The translations under genes and the position numbers were made by a program. Shown one piece after another: positions 7,696 through 16,323 of a stretch of DNA of 45,711 nucleotides (position 1 is its first letter; every line of letters begins with the position of its first letter). The notes beneath the pieces were generated by a model that saw only the letters and a program-made list of their open reading frames with translations, was not told the DNA's origin and did no database searches. This DNA comes from Clostridiales bacterium (GTDB lineage Bacteria > Bacillota > Clostridia > Christensenellales > JAISNN01): the NCBI GenBank assembly GCA_031276195.1, contig JAISNN010000054.1, positions 1-45,711 on the forward strand, in the 5' to 3' direction.

Positions 7696-8499
7696 ATGAG
7701 TGAATTCAAAAACAAAACCGTCTTCATCACGGGCGCGGCAAAGGGTCAAGGCAAAGCCGTCGCGCTGGCATTCGCAAAAGAGGGGGCTAACATAATCGCC
7801 TTTGACCTCGGAAAAAAACTCCCCTATCCCGTTTATAACGACGGCAGCAAGCACGCCTTGATCGAACTAAAAAAAGAGATTGAAAACATCGGCGGACGCG
7901 CCTTTATCTACGCCGGCGACGTGCGGAACGCCGCCGATATCCAAGCCGCGGTCGACGGCGGAGTCAAAGAATTCGGCGGTATAGACGTGCTGTTCAACAA
8001 CGCCGGCATATGCGCATACGGCTATTCGCACGAACTGACCGAAGAGGAATGGGATTCGATGATCGGCATAAACCTGAAAGGCTCTTGGCTCACGGGGAAA
8101 TACGTCATTCCCGTTATGCGCAAGCAAAAACGCGGCGTCATAATCAACAATTCCTCCGTCGGAGGACTTCGCGGAATGAACCGCCTCTCCCACTACGCGG
8201 CAAGCAAATGGGGGCTTGTCGGCTTGACGAAATCGTGGGCTTTGGAAAATACCGAATACGGAATCCGCGTCATCAGTATCCACCCGACGGGCGTCAATAC
8301 CCCGATGAACGACGGATTGGCGTTTATGGAGGGCGCGACGCCGGAAGAAATCGCCGTCCGCAGCGCGGGAAACCTAATCCCCGTCCCGTGGATCGAACCC
8401 GAAGACGTCGCCGATTCGGTTTTGTTCCTTTGCAGCGACAAAGCGAAATACGTTACGGGCAGTCAATATGTCCTCGACGCGGGACTCTTGACAAGATAG
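7696..8499 (+). CDS. SDR oxidoreductase resembling the mycofactocin-coupled group
   Basis: A 267-residue classical short-chain dehydrogenase. Visible are the Rossmann motif TGAAKGQG (about 11-18), the acidic NAD-selecting Asp after beta-2 (IIAFD), NNAG (about 97-100), the catalytic Ser (NNSSVGG), Tyr and Lys (HYAASK), and the post-catalytic HPTGVNTPM. The phrase GAAKGQG, the extended loop after beta-2 (LPYPVYNDGSKHALIEL) and GVNTPM are typical of the SDR subfamily whose NAD is tightly held and thought to be recycled by mycofactocin, including carveol-dehydrogenase-like enzymes. No mycofactocin genes occur in the window, so that coupling is only suggested. Upstream AGAGGT lies about 15 nt from the ATG, a long spacing. 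The substrate is probably a secondary alcohol or ketone imported by the symporter, by inference. Confidence 0.88.
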   Translation: MSEFKNKTVFITGAAKGQGKAVALAFAKEGANIIAFDLGKKLPYPVYNDGSKHALIELKKEIENIGGRAFIYAGDVRNAADIQAAVDGGVKEFGGIDVLFNNAGICAYGYSHELTEEEWDSMIGINLKGSWLTGKYVIPVMRKQKRGVIINNSSVGGLRGMNRLSHYAASKWGLVGLTKSWALENTEYGIRVISIHPTGVNTPMNDGLAFMEGATPEEIAVRSAGNLIPVPWIEPEDVADSVLFLCSDKAKYVTGSQYVLDAGLLTR

Positions 8500-8596
8500 T
8501 ATGAAAAATTTGTTCATTACGCGGCGAAAAAGCGAAATACGTTACGGGCAGTCAATACCATACCCGACCGCGGGACTCTTGACAAGATAGTATTAA
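8441..8596 (+). repeat. Tandem duplication of the SDR gene's 3' end
   Basis: The last ~65 bp of the SDR gene, including its stop codon (8441-8506), are repeated 89 bp downstream at 8530-8596 (AAGCGAAATACGTTACGGGC then AGTCAATA, and GGGACTCTTGACAAGATAGT). The second copy has base changes and indels that break the reading frame (it would read AKYVTGSQY, then diverge), so it is a non-coding relic. Confidence 0.9.
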
Positions 8597-8662
8597 AAAA
8601 ATATCTTTTTAGTATTTAAAATCTTTGCGTTCTAAATGCAAAATTCAAAACATAAAACACAA

Positions 8663-8694
8663 AAAACCCGAAAAATCTTTTCTTTCGGGTTTTT
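8663..8694. terminator. Intrinsic terminator, probably bidirectional
   Basis: AAAACCCGAAA (8663-8673) pairs with TTTCGGGTTTT (8684-8694), followed by TATTTAT. It has a U-tract on the + strand and, through the A-run at its start, also on the - strand. It lies between the convergent SDR and ligA genes. Confidence 0.85.
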
Positions 8695-8821
8695 ATTTAT
8701 ATACATAAAATCAGACGAGCGAAAGCCGTTTGCATAGTCGTTATGAAACACAATTAGCGGCTAAATGTACCGCAATTATATAGCGATCGAACTATAACGG
8801 CATTGTTTTGTTTGCGGTTTT

Positions 8822-11041
8822 TTATCCGCGCTTTCCGTTTTCTATCATTTTTTGAAATTCCGTTTCGCTAATGATTTCGATACCGAGTTTTTTCGCTTTT
8901 TCGAGTTTGTTTCCTGCGTCCGCGCCGGCGACGACCAAATTGACTTTCAGCGTTACCGCGTCGCTTGTTTCGCCGCCGAGAGATTCGATCATTTCCTTTG
9001 CCTCGCTCCTTTTGTACCGTTCCAACGTGCCGGTCAAAACGACGTTTTTGCCCGAAAAAACTCCCGTCCGTCCGGGCTTACTCTCATAGTTTTTCAGTTT
9101 TACGCCGAGTGAAAAAATCTCCCCGATCTCCTTCAAATTTTTTTCGTTCCGAAAAAAATCGTACACGCATGAAGCCGTAACCTCTCCGAAATCTCTTATG
9201 CCCTCGATTTCCGCGCGTGAGGCGCGTTCCATTCCCTCCATACTTTTAAAATTCGCCGCAAGTTCTTTCGCGGCTTTTTTGCCGACGTTTTCTATCCCCA
9301 AGGCGTATATAAAATCCGCCAATCCGGCGTTTTTTGACCTCTCGATCGCGTCGATTATGTTCCGCGCTTTCTTGTCGCGAAAGCCGTCTAATGCCGTCAA
9401 ACCGTCAAAATCAAGGCGGTATAGATCCGCGATCGAACGTACATTAAGCCCGTCGTAAAACGCCTCGATAGTTTTCTCGCTCAGCCCTTCGATATCCATA
9501 GCGCCGCGCGAAGCGTAGTGCGAAAGTTTCGACACGATTACGCCGCGGCAATCCGTCTTGTTTAGGCAGTATATAAAGACCGAATCGGCGCGCAATTCCC
9601 CTCCGCACGACGGACAAACGAGAGGCGGCTCGACGGGAACGGAATCGGCGAAATGTTCCGCGATGCCCGTAATTTCGGGAATTACGTCGTTGCTTCTGCG
9701 CACAAAAACGCGCGAATTAATTCTTATATCCTTCCTTTTTATTTCCGAAAAATTACTGAGCGTCGCCCGCGAAACCGTTACCCCCGCAAGTTCTACGGGA
9801 TCCAAAACCGCGAGAGGATTGAGTTTTCCCGTTCTCGAAACCTGCCAAACGACGTCCCTTAAAACCGTCGCCGCCTCCTCCGCTTCAAACTTATACGCGA
9901 CGGCGTAGCGCGGAAATTTTTCGGTATACCCCAATTCCGCGCGTATATTCAGGTCGTCGACCTTTATCACCGCGCCGTCGATAAGATAATCCAAACTCTC
10001 CCTTCGCGCCTCGATTTCGGTAATTTCGGCGGCAAGAGCGGCGGACGTTTCGGCGGTCTTGAAATAGTCGGCGGTCTTGAAACCGTTGTTTTTAAGAAAC
10101 TCTATCATACCCGTTTGGGTAGTGAAAATCCGCGATTCCGTACCGCCGTTTTCAATGTTTTTTTCCGCGTCTTGTCCGGTTATCTTACGCGCCTTAACGC
10201 CTTTGCTTCCGATCGTTTTTCTCTGTTCCGCGCCGTCGTTTTCAATGTTTTTTTCCGTATCCTTTTCACTCGTAATCCGCGCTTCCGCATCGTCTTTTAT
10301 ATTGCTTTTCAATGCGCTTTTTTCGCCCGGAATCCGCGGTTCTATGCCGCCGTTTTTAAAGGATTTTTCCGTATTAAAATTCTCTTCCGAAATATATCCG
10401 ACGCCGTACACTATAACGTCCAATTTCCTGCCCGCCGTAACCTTCGGATCAAGGTTTCTGACCGCGCCCGCGGCGGCGTTGCGCTCGTTTTTTAAAGGGT
10501 CTTGCGGATTCTTTTCGTTGTATTCGGCAAGGGCGGATTTTCTCATTATGACCTCGCCTTGAACCTCGCATTCGCCGGAAAAAGGAATTTTTAAGGGTAC
10601 GGTTTTTACGGTTTTTATCTGCGCGGTAACGTCCTCGCCGACCGTTCCGTTTCCTCTCGTCGCGGCTGTTTGCAAAAGCCCGTCCTTATAAAAGAGGTTG
10701 ACGGAAAGCCCGTCGAACTTATACTCGACGGTGAACCGAACCGCCCCGTATGCCGCCAAGATTTTTTCCGTCCATTTTTTCAATTCTTCCTTTGTTTGGC
10801 ACTTGTCAAGGCTGTAAAGGCGTTTTTTGTGAGTATATTTTTTGAAGCCTTTTAAAATATCTCCGCCGACGCGCAAAGTCGGCGAATCGGCGAGGGTGAT
10901 ATTCAGGCTTTTTTCAAGAGCCGTAAGTTCGTCATACAACGCGTCGTACTCCTTATCGGAAACGATAGGATTATCCAAAACGTAGTAATGATAAGCGTAA
11001 TTGTTTAGAGTTTTGACCAACTCCGACATTCTGTCCGACAT
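8822..11041 (-). CDS. ligA: NAD-dependent DNA ligase LigA, with repetitive insert
   Basis: A 739-residue NAD+-dependent DNA ligase, which seals nicks in replication and repair. Domains in order: Ia and adenylation domain with the nucleophilic Lys in EYKFDG (K108), OB fold, zinc finger CPSCGG...CLNKTDC (four Cys), helix-hairpin-helix region (LADFIYALGIENVGKKAAKELA) and C-terminal BRCT domain (GKNVVLTGTLERYKRSEAKEMIESLGG). It is about 70 residues longer than usual because of an insert near 222-305, before FLKNNGFKT, built of degenerate repeats (EKNIENDGAEQRK and EKNIENGGTESRI, 30 residues apart). AGAGG sits 8 nt before ATG 11041; a GTG 9 nt further upstream overlaps the ribosome-binding site and is less likely. 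Downstream of ruvA on the same strand but 400 bp away. Confidence 0.95.
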   Translation of the reverse strand: MSDRMSELVKTLNNYAYHYYVLDNPIVSDKEYDALYDELTALEKSLNITLADSPTLRVGGDILKGFKKYTHKKRLYSLDKCQTKEELKKWTEKILAAYGAVRFTVEYKFDGLSVNLFYKDGLLQTAATRGNGTVGEDVTAQIKTVKTVPLKIPFSGECEVQGEVIMRKSALAEYNEKNPQDPLKNERNAAAGAVRNLDPKVTAGRKLDVIVYGVGYISEENFNTEKSFKNGGIEPRIPGEKSALKSNIKDDAEARITSEKDTEKNIENDGAEQRKTIGSKGVKARKITGQDAEKNIENGGTESRIFTTQTGMIEFLKNNGFKTADYFKTAETSAALAAEITEIEARRESLDYLIDGAVIKVDDLNIRAELGYTEKFPRYAVAYKFEAEEAATVLRDVVWQVSRTGKLNPLAVLDPVELAGVTVSRATLSNFSEIKRKDIRINSRVFVRRSNDVIPEITGIAEHFADSVPVEPPLVCPSCGGELRADSVFIYCLNKTDCRGVIVSKLSHYASRGAMDIEGLSEKTIEAFYDGLNVRSIADLYRLDFDGLTALDGFRDKKARNIIDAIERSKNAGLADFIYALGIENVGKKAAKELAANFKSMEGMERASRAEIEGIRDFGEVTASCVYDFFRNEKNLKEIGEIFSLGVKLKNYESKPGRTGVFSGKNVVLTGTLERYKRSEAKEMIESLGGETSDAVTLKVNLVVAGADAGNKLEKAKKLGIEIISETEFQKMIENGKRG
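10127..10378 (-). repeat. In-frame degenerate repeats inside ligA
   Basis: About four diverged copies of a charged, Asn/Gly-rich unit. On the + strand TTTTCAATGTTTTTTTCCG begins near 10149 and again near 10239, exactly 90 bp apart. All are in frame, so the ligase stays open. The segment is hydrophilic and lies at an exposed position of the adenylation domain. Confidence 0.8.
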
Positions 11042-11117
11042 AAAAAGCACCTCTTTTTTTATAGAATTTGCGCGCGTAGAACTCCTCTCGCGTTTATATG
11101 TTTATTGAAAATAAACA

Positions 11118-11357
11118 TTCCGTATGTTAACGGTTGTAAAAATAGCAAAGCGTCCGTATTCTGTTTAAGCGCGTTTTAAAAATATAGAATACTCTATCTC
11201 GAAGTATTCTATCATTTTCCGAGCATTTTTGTATGCGCATAATTCCGTATACAACAATTGTAAAAATAAGAAAAAACGACTCTTATTTTCGCGGTTCTAT
11301 ACCTTATTTTTGAAGCGTATTTTAAAACATAGAATACTCTATTCCGAAGTATTCTAT
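11118..11357. repeat. Two diverged blocks, each ending in an AT-type hairpin
   Basis: The 402-bp gap between ligA and ruvA contains two related blocks, beginning TTCCGTAT near 11118 and 11243, with the shared phrase TTGTAAAAATA. They end in inverted pairs of the AT motif: ATAGAATACT/AGTATTCTAT at 11184-11193/11203-11212, and again at 11329-11338/11348-11357. Nothing coding is seen. Confidence 0.7.
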
Positions 11358-11443
11358 ATTTGCGCCGTATTTTATTTTTCCGCTTTTAAAGCGTCTTTTT
11401 TTTAACTCGTGCACGTTTTGAAAACCGTTACCTCAAAATTACG

Positions 11444-12031
11444 TCATTGCCGAATTAATCGCAATGCCGCCCTGATGATATTTTCCGTTCCGCTTGCCGC
11501 CGTCATCGCTTTTTCGACGGCTTTCACCGAATCCGTCTTGGAAAAACCCAAGGCTTGAAGGGCGACCGCCGCCGCCGCGCCCTCGCCGCCGATCGAAGAT
11601 AAGTCGGTTTTTTCGAGGACTACGCCCTCTTCCAAATCGATTTTTTCTTTTAATTCGAGAACTATACGCGCCGCGGTTTTTTTGCCGATCCCCTTGACTT
11701 TCGACAGTTTCACCGAATCGTTTTGCGCGATTGCGAACGCCAGATCATACGGGCTGATTTCGCTGAGGATCGCAAGCGCGCTTTTCGGTCCGATTCCCGT
11801 AACGGTGATAAGGCGTGAAAACATATTTTTTTCCTCTTTGCTTGGAAAGCCGAGCAGAGCGATTCCGTCCTGTTTGACTTGAAAATAGGTATAAATCAAC
11901 GCCTCGTCCCCTTTTTTTAGGAGCGAAAGCGTATTCGGCGACACCAAAATTTCATAGCCCACGCCGTTATTTTCCAAGGTCAACCTATCGAATTCCTTTT
12001 CGGAAACCCGTCCTTTTATATACGAATACAT
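11444..12031 (-). CDS. ruvA: Holliday junction DNA helicase subunit RuvA
   Basis: A 195-residue RuvA, which binds four-way junctions as a tetramer and loads RuvB for branch migration. The N-terminal OB domain begins MYSYIKGRVSEKEFDRLTLENNG. Two helix-hairpin-helix motifs follow (FSRLITVTGIGPKSALAIL and LSKVKGIGKKTAARIVLELKEKI, about 70-130), then a flexible linker and the C-terminal domain III (AAAVALQALGFSKTDSVKAVEKA) that contacts RuvB. Length is normal for the family. AAGGA lies 8 nt before the start. ruvC is upstream on the same strand, separated by a 273-bp repeat-filled gap; ruvB, usually directly downstream, is absent here, its place being taken by a spacer and ligA. Confidence 0.96.
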   Translation of the reverse strand: MYSYIKGRVSEKEFDRLTLENNGVGYEILVSPNTLSLLKKGDEALIYTYFQVKQDGIALLGFPSKEEKNMFSRLITVTGIGPKSALAILSEISPYDLAFAIAQNDSVKLSKVKGIGKKTAARIVLELKEKIDLEEGVVLEKTDLSSIGGEGAAAAVALQALGFSKTDSVKAVEKAMTAASGTENIIRAALRLIRQ

Positions 12032-12078
12032 TTATTTTTCCTTATTTTTTATTTTATTTCCCGCGTTTTAAGCCGCAA

Positions 12079-12240
12079 TTTTTTGAATACCGAATGCCGT
12101 TCACGGTCTTTCTAATCTATTTTTTTGAATACTCTCAACGCCGCTCTCGACCTTTTAACTTAATCTTTTTGAACGCCGAATGTTGTTTTCAGCCTTTCTA
12201 ACTTATTTTTTTTGAATGCCGGAAAAACTCTCTGAAATTC
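12079..12240. repeat. Four diverged tandem units of 40-46 bp between ruvA and ruvC
   Basis: Each unit starts TTTTTTGAAT (or GAAC) and runs through gccGAATGcCGTT(t)tCaGcCTTTCTAACTTATT; starts lie near 12079, 12121, 12166 and 12208. The array accounts for most of the 273-bp spacer. No promoter stands out in it. Confidence 0.6.
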
Positions 12241-12304
12241 TTTTGTATGCTAAGTTTTAGCGCAAAAGGATATTCTTTGAGATTTAAACCGTCATTTTGC
12301 CCGT

Positions 12305-12811
12305 CTATTTTAGTTTATTATACCCCGTTTTATATTCCGCCGAACGGCAATACTGCGCGTGGCAGAGCGCGACCGCAAGCGCGTCCGCGGCGTCGTCCGG
12401 CTTTGGGATTTTTTCTAATTTCAAGAGAGTTTTTACCATTTGCTGCATTTGGTATTTGTCCGCTCTGCCGTAGCCCGTAACGGACTGTTTGACCTGCAAG
12501 GGCGTATATTCATACAGCCTTCCGCATTCCTTAATCGCGGTCAGCATCAAAACTCCGCGCGCTTCGGCAACTCTTATGACGGTCTTTTGATTGTTATTAA
12601 AATACAGTTCTTCGATCGCCGTATCGTCGGGACGGTAGTTTTTTATAATCTTTTCGAGGCTTTCTCCGATCATCGCCAACCGGACGGCGGTCGTTTCGAT
12701 CTTCGGCGTTTCGATCGCGCCGTAGTCTACGACGGTATGCAATCCCCTTTCCGAATTTATCACGCCGTAGCCGACAATGGCGATTCCGGGGTCTATTCCT
12801 AAAATAATCAA
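12305..12811 (-). CDS. ruvC: Crossover junction endodeoxyribonuclease RuvC
   Basis: A 168-residue RuvC resolvase, which cuts Holliday junctions symmetrically after RuvAB branch migration. The four carboxylates of the RNase H-like fold are visible: D7 in GIDPG, E67 in AIEELYF, and the two Asp of PDDAADALAVALCHA near 138-142. Length is typical. Start: GAGGT about 11 nt upstream of ATG, with a good promoter 40-70 bp upstream. It leads a same-strand ruvC-ruvA-(ligA) series and is divergent from argG. Confidence 0.96.
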   Translation of the reverse strand: MIILGIDPGIAIVGYGVINSERGLHTVVDYGAIETPKIETTAVRLAMIGESLEKIIKNYRPDDTAIEELYFNNNQKTVIRVAEARGVLMLTAIKECGRLYEYTPLQVKQSVTGYGRADKYQMQQMVKTLLKLEKIPKPDDAADALAVALCHAQYCRSAEYKTGYNKLK

Positions 12812-12854
12812 AAAAAATACCTCGTTTTTATTGCTTAAATTTCACTTGTATTAT

Positions 12855-12883
12855 ATAATAATACTAATTTATTTAAAAGTCAA
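12855..12883 (-). promoter_or_regulatory. Sigma-A promoter for ruvC
   Basis: On the - strand TTGACT (12883-12878), 17 nt, TATTAT (12860-12855), giving a leader of about 35-40 nt to the ruvC start. Confidence 0.7.
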
Positions 12884-13061
12884 GAAAAACGGCGATTTAA
12901 AAAGCAATACGAATGCAAAACTATCTGAAAATACGCTGAAATTTGAAAACGCGGCGAATATGAAACCGCCTAACAAACGGCAATTTAATTTGCAATTTAA
13001 AAAGCGTAAACACTAAATACATTAAAATATACAAAAAAATTTTCACATTACGGAGGAAATT

Positions 13062-14303
13062 ATGTCAAAAATGAAAATCGTCCTCGCCTATTCGGGAGGA
13101 CTGGACACGTCGATCATTATCCCGTGGCTTTTGGAAAATTATGACTGCGAGGTCATCGCGGTCGCGGGCGACGTCGGTCAAGGCGGCGAACTCGATCCCG
13201 TCAGAGAAAAAGCCTTAAAGTCTGGCGCGAGTAAGGTCTATATCGAGGATCTGCGCCGCGAATTCGTCAACGACTTCATATTCCCGACGCTCAAAGCGGG
13301 CGCGGTCTATGAGGACAAATACCTTTTGGGTACGAGTATGGCGCGCCCCGTCATCGCCAAAAGACTTGTCGAAATCGCCGAAAAAGAAAACGCAGACGCG
13401 ATATGCCACGGCTGTACGGGCAAGGGCAACGATCAGGTTCGTTTCGAGTTGACGATCAAAGCCTTAAATCCCTCCTTAAAAATCATCGCCCCTTGGCGCG
13501 TTTGGAATATCAAATCGCGCGAAGAAGCGATCGAATACGCCGAAAAGAAAAATATCCCCGTCCCCGTGACGAAAAAACGTCCGTACAGTATGGACAGAAA
13601 TATTTGGCATTTGAGCCACGAGGGCGGCGTTTTGGAAGACCCGTGGAACGAAGCCCCGGAAGACGTCCTCCTTTTGACGCGCACGCCCGAAGCCGCGTCG
13701 CGTTCGCCCGAATACGTCGAAATCGAATTTGAAAAGGGCGTTCCCGTTACGCTGAACGGAAAAAAACTCAACGGTTTCGCAATGCTCGAAAAATTGAACA
13801 AAATCGGAAACAAACATTCGATCGGCGTGGAGGATATGGTCGAAAACCGCCTCGTCGGAATGAAGTCGCGCGGAGTGTACGAAACGCCGGGCGGAACTAT
13901 CTTGATCGAAGCCTTAAAGATTCTCGAAAGCATCACGCTCGACAAAGAAACCCTCCGTATGAAACAGCATTTGTCTTTGAATTTTGCCGATTTGGTGTAT
14001 AACGGGCAATGGTATACACCCCTACGCGAAAGCCTCTCGGCGTTTTTTGACAAGGCGTTGGAGACGACGACGGGAACGGTACGCCTGAAACTTTATAAGG
14101 GCAGATGCTATCCCGCGGGCGTGAAAAGCCCGTATTCGCTCCACGATATCGACATCGCGACTTTCTCGGCGGACGACGTGTATAACCAAAAGGATGCGGA
14201 AGGCTTTATAAACCTCTTCGGACTCCCCCTAAAAGTCAGAGCGTTAAAATTGAAAAAGACGGCGCACACGGACAAAAAAGGCAAAAAACATCACGCGAAA
14301 TAA
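13062..14303 (+). CDS. argG: Argininosuccinate synthase
   Basis: A 413-residue argininosuccinate synthase, which condenses citrulline and aspartate with ATP in the penultimate step of arginine synthesis. The N-terminal P-loop reads AYSGGLDTS (about 9-17). [15 protein letters not shown] is the second hallmark, and [17 protein letters not shown] and [12 protein letters not shown] complete the family pattern. The C-terminus carries a short Lys/His-rich tail ([16 protein letters not shown]), slightly longer than usual. Start: GGAGG 6-7 nt upstream. It is followed by argH on the same strand after a 344-bp repeat-rich spacer, so the pair may be co-transcribed or separately controlled. I did not find a convincing ARG box. 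Confidence 0.97.
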   Translation: MSKMKIVLAYSGGLDTSIIIPWLLENYDCEVIAVAGDVGQGGELDPVREKALKSGASKVYIEDLRREFVNDFIFPTLKAGAVYEDKYLLGTSMARPVIAKRLVEIAEKENADAICHGCTGKGNDQVRFELTIKALNPSLKIIAPWRVWNIKSREEAIEYAEKKNIPVPVTKKRPYSMDRNIWHLSHEGGVLEDPWNEAPEDVLLLTRTPEAASRSPEYVEIEFEKGVPVTLNGKKLNGFAMLEKLNKIGNKHSIGVEDMVENRLVGMKSRGVYETPGGTILIEALKILESITLDKETLRMKQHLSLNFADLVYNGQWYTPLRESLSAFFDKALETTTGTVRLKLYKGRCYPAGVKSPYSLHDIDIATFSADDVYNQKDAEGFINLFGLPLKVRALKLKKTAHTDKKGKKHHAK

Positions 14304-14357
14304 GCCTTAAAGGTTTTTTAAAAAACATTTTTCGGCATTGAAAAACTTTTCGGCGTG

Positions 14358-14560
14358 TTTTGCATAGTATTCTACTTTTGCATTCGGTTACCGTTTGACG
14401 GCTAAAAACACGTAAACGCGTTTTACATAGTATTCCACTTTTCTCATTTGCTTTTTAACGGGCAAAAAACGTAATTACGTATGTTTTGCATAGTATTCTA
14501 CATCCGGCTTAAAGGTTAAAAACACGTAAACGCGTTTTTGCATAGTATTCTACTTTTTTG
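14358..14560. repeat. Tandem array of AT-type motifs between argG and argH
   Basis: Four units of about 52-63 bp. Each holds the motif GCATAGTATTCTA (14362-14374, 14488-14500, 14540-14552) or ACATAGTATTCCA (14425-14437), then a variable pyrimidine-rich part and ACACGTAAACGCGTTTT or a relative. The array covers most of the 344-bp spacer. No terminator or promoter is obvious. Confidence 0.85.
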
Positions 14561-14647
14561 CGATTTGCAATCCGCTTAAAAGTCATCGCAATACTTTTAT
14601 AACGACATAAATAAAAACGACATAAATAAAAAGGACTGATACAGCGA

Positions 14648-16093
14648 ATGAAATACCGTACGGGACATTTTAACAAAAATATCGACCCTCTCGCCGAGGA
14701 ATTCAACTCGTCGCTTTCCGTCGATAAAAGACTGTACCGCGAGGATATCGAGGCGAGTTTGGCGCACGCCGAAATGCTCGGACAACGCGGTATAATACCG
14801 CCCGGCGACGCCGAAAAAATCCGCAACGGCTTACTGTCCGTAAAAGACGACATAGAGAGCGGCGCGCTCGAAATCCGCGATGCGGAGGACATTCATATGT
14901 TCGTCGAAACCGAGTTGACAAAGCGTATCGGCACGGCGGGAAAAAGACTTCACACCGCGAGAAGCCGAAACGATCAAGTCGCCACGGATTTTAAACTTCA
15001 CGTGAGGAGGCTATGCGGCGAGATTTGCGAATCGCTCCGCGCCCTCATAACCGCCATAACCGCCGCCGCCGAAAAAAATACGGACGCGCCTATGCCGGGC
15101 TTTACTCACCTCCAAAAGGCGCAGCCGATCACCGCGGCGCACCACCTTATGGCATACGGCGAGATGTTTTACCGCGACTTGACGCGCTTTCGCGACTGCA
15201 AAAAACGCCTGAATATCCTCCCCCTCGGGAGTTGCGCGCTCGCGGGAACGACCTACCCTATCGACCGAGATTTCGTAAAAACCAAACTCGGTTTCGACGG
15301 AATTTCAAATAATACTCTCGACGGCGTTTCGGATCGCGATTTCGTCTGCGAATTTATCTATTCCGCCGCGAACGCGATGCTTCACCTGTCGCGCCTTTCG
15401 GAAGAAATTATAATTTTTTCCTCCGACGACTACAAATATATAACCGTCGACGAAGCGCATTCCACGGGTTCAAGCATTATGCCCCAAAAACGGAATCCCG
15501 ACATAGCCGAATTGATACGCGGAAAAACGGGGCGCGTGTACGGCGATTTGACGGCGGTTTTGACAATGATGAAGGCTCTTCCGCTGGCGTACAATAAGGA
15601 TTTGCAAGAGGACAAAGAACCGCTTTTCGACGCGTACGACGCCCTGTCGAATTCGTTGAAACTTGCGGAAAAAATGATTTCCGCTCTCACTTATAACAAA
15701 AAAAATATGCTGAAAGCCTGCGGCTCGGGCTACATAAACGCGACCGCCGCCGCCGACTATCTCACGTCTTTAAAGGGAATTCCTTTCCGGGAGGCATACG
15801 AAATTACGGGCGCGCTGGTCTCTTACGCCGCTTCAAAAAATCTTCCTCTCGACAAACTCACACTCGCGGAATTCAATTCTTTCGCAAAAAACGCGCCGGA
15901 TAACGCGGCTAAATCCGACGCTTACGCCGCTGAAAACGATACAAAAATACCCCTATTCGACAGCGATATCTACCAAAAAATCGATATAAAAAATATCCTT
16001 CTCGAAAATTCCACTCCCGGCGGTCCGTCCGTTAAAGCGGTCAAACAATCGATAAAGGACTTAAAGAAAAGATTAAAACAAGTCGATTATTAA
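14648..16093 (+). CDS. argH: Argininosuccinate lyase
   Basis: A 481-residue argininosuccinate lyase of the fumarase/aspartase superfamily, which releases arginine and fumarate. Conserved blocks: ARSRNDQVATDFKLHVR (about 98-114), the catalytic-region TGFTHLQKAQPI-type block (PGFTHLQKAQPITAAHHLMAY), and the mobile signature loop GSSIMPQKRNPD containing the catalytic Ser. The start is the ATG preceded, at a rather long distance, by AAAGGA. Length is slightly above the usual ~460. The codons for RGIIPPGD happen to contain a GC-type palindrome (14787-14801). It completes arginine synthesis with argG upstream; carbamoyl phosphate comes from CarAB at 29-34 kb. Confidence 0.97.
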   Translation: MKYRTGHFNKNIDPLAEEFNSSLSVDKRLYREDIEASLAHAEMLGQRGIIPPGDAEKIRNGLLSVKDDIESGALEIRDAEDIHMFVETELTKRIGTAGKRLHTARSRNDQVATDFKLHVRRLCGEICESLRALITAITAAAEKNTDAPMPGFTHLQKAQPITAAHHLMAYGEMFYRDLTRFRDCKKRLNILPLGSCALAGTTYPIDRDFVKTKLGFDGISNNTLDGVSDRDFVCEFIYSAANAMLHLSRLSEEIIIFSSDDYKYITVDEAHSTGSSIMPQKRNPDIAELIRGKTGRVYGDLTAVLTMMKALPLAYNKDLQEDKEPLFDAYDALSNSLKLAEKMISALTYNKKNMLKACGSGYINATAAADYLTSLKGIPFREAYEITGALVSYAASKNLPLDKLTLAEFNSFAKNAPDNAAKSDAYAAENDTKIPLFDSDIYQKIDIKNILLENSTPGGPSVKAVKQSIKDLKKRLKQVDY

Positions 16094-16250
16094 AGATAAA
16101 ACAACCTATAAAACTAAAAAAGATTGTGAATTGATTGTTAAAAATTCAAAAACGAAAGGTAAACAATAAATCAATTATTAAATTCGTTAAACTTTCAAAA
16201 GATAACCAAAAATACACAAATACGATTAAAACGTTTCCGAATTTTAAATT

Positions 16251-16285
16251 TTGCATAGTATTCTATGACGTAGAATACTATGCAA
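16251..16285. terminator. Perfect hairpin formed by two AT-type motifs
   Basis: TTGCATAGTATTCTA (16251-16265), loop TGACG, then the exact reverse complement (16271-16285): 15 bp without mismatch. It sits between convergent argH and xseB and may act as a bidirectional transcription barrier, although it is AT-rich and lacks a strong U-tract. Confidence 0.5.
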
Positions 16286-16323
16286 AAAGAATACGGAGCG
16301 TCTTTATTTCTCATCTTGCTTTT

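Noticed and set aside
8500-8660. A second SDR gene fragment (pseudogene) after the SDR gene
   Set aside because: Only the last ~65 bp are repeated, in direct tandem, which fits local duplication rather than decay of a separate gene.
12777-13016. A 79-codon gene between ruvC and argG
   Set aside because: It overlaps the ruvC start and promoter, has no ribosome-binding site and its translation is low-complexity Lys/Asn-rich sequence.
14304-14647. ARG-box operators explaining the AT-type motifs near argG/argH
   Set aside because: The motif does not match the ARG-box consensus and is equally common next to unrelated genes such as the methyltransferase and RluA-type gene.
14787-14801. A GC-type palindrome inside argH as an inserted repeat
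   Set aside because: It encodes RGIIPP in a conserved part of ArgH, lacks the A-tract and is likely a coincidence of codon use.
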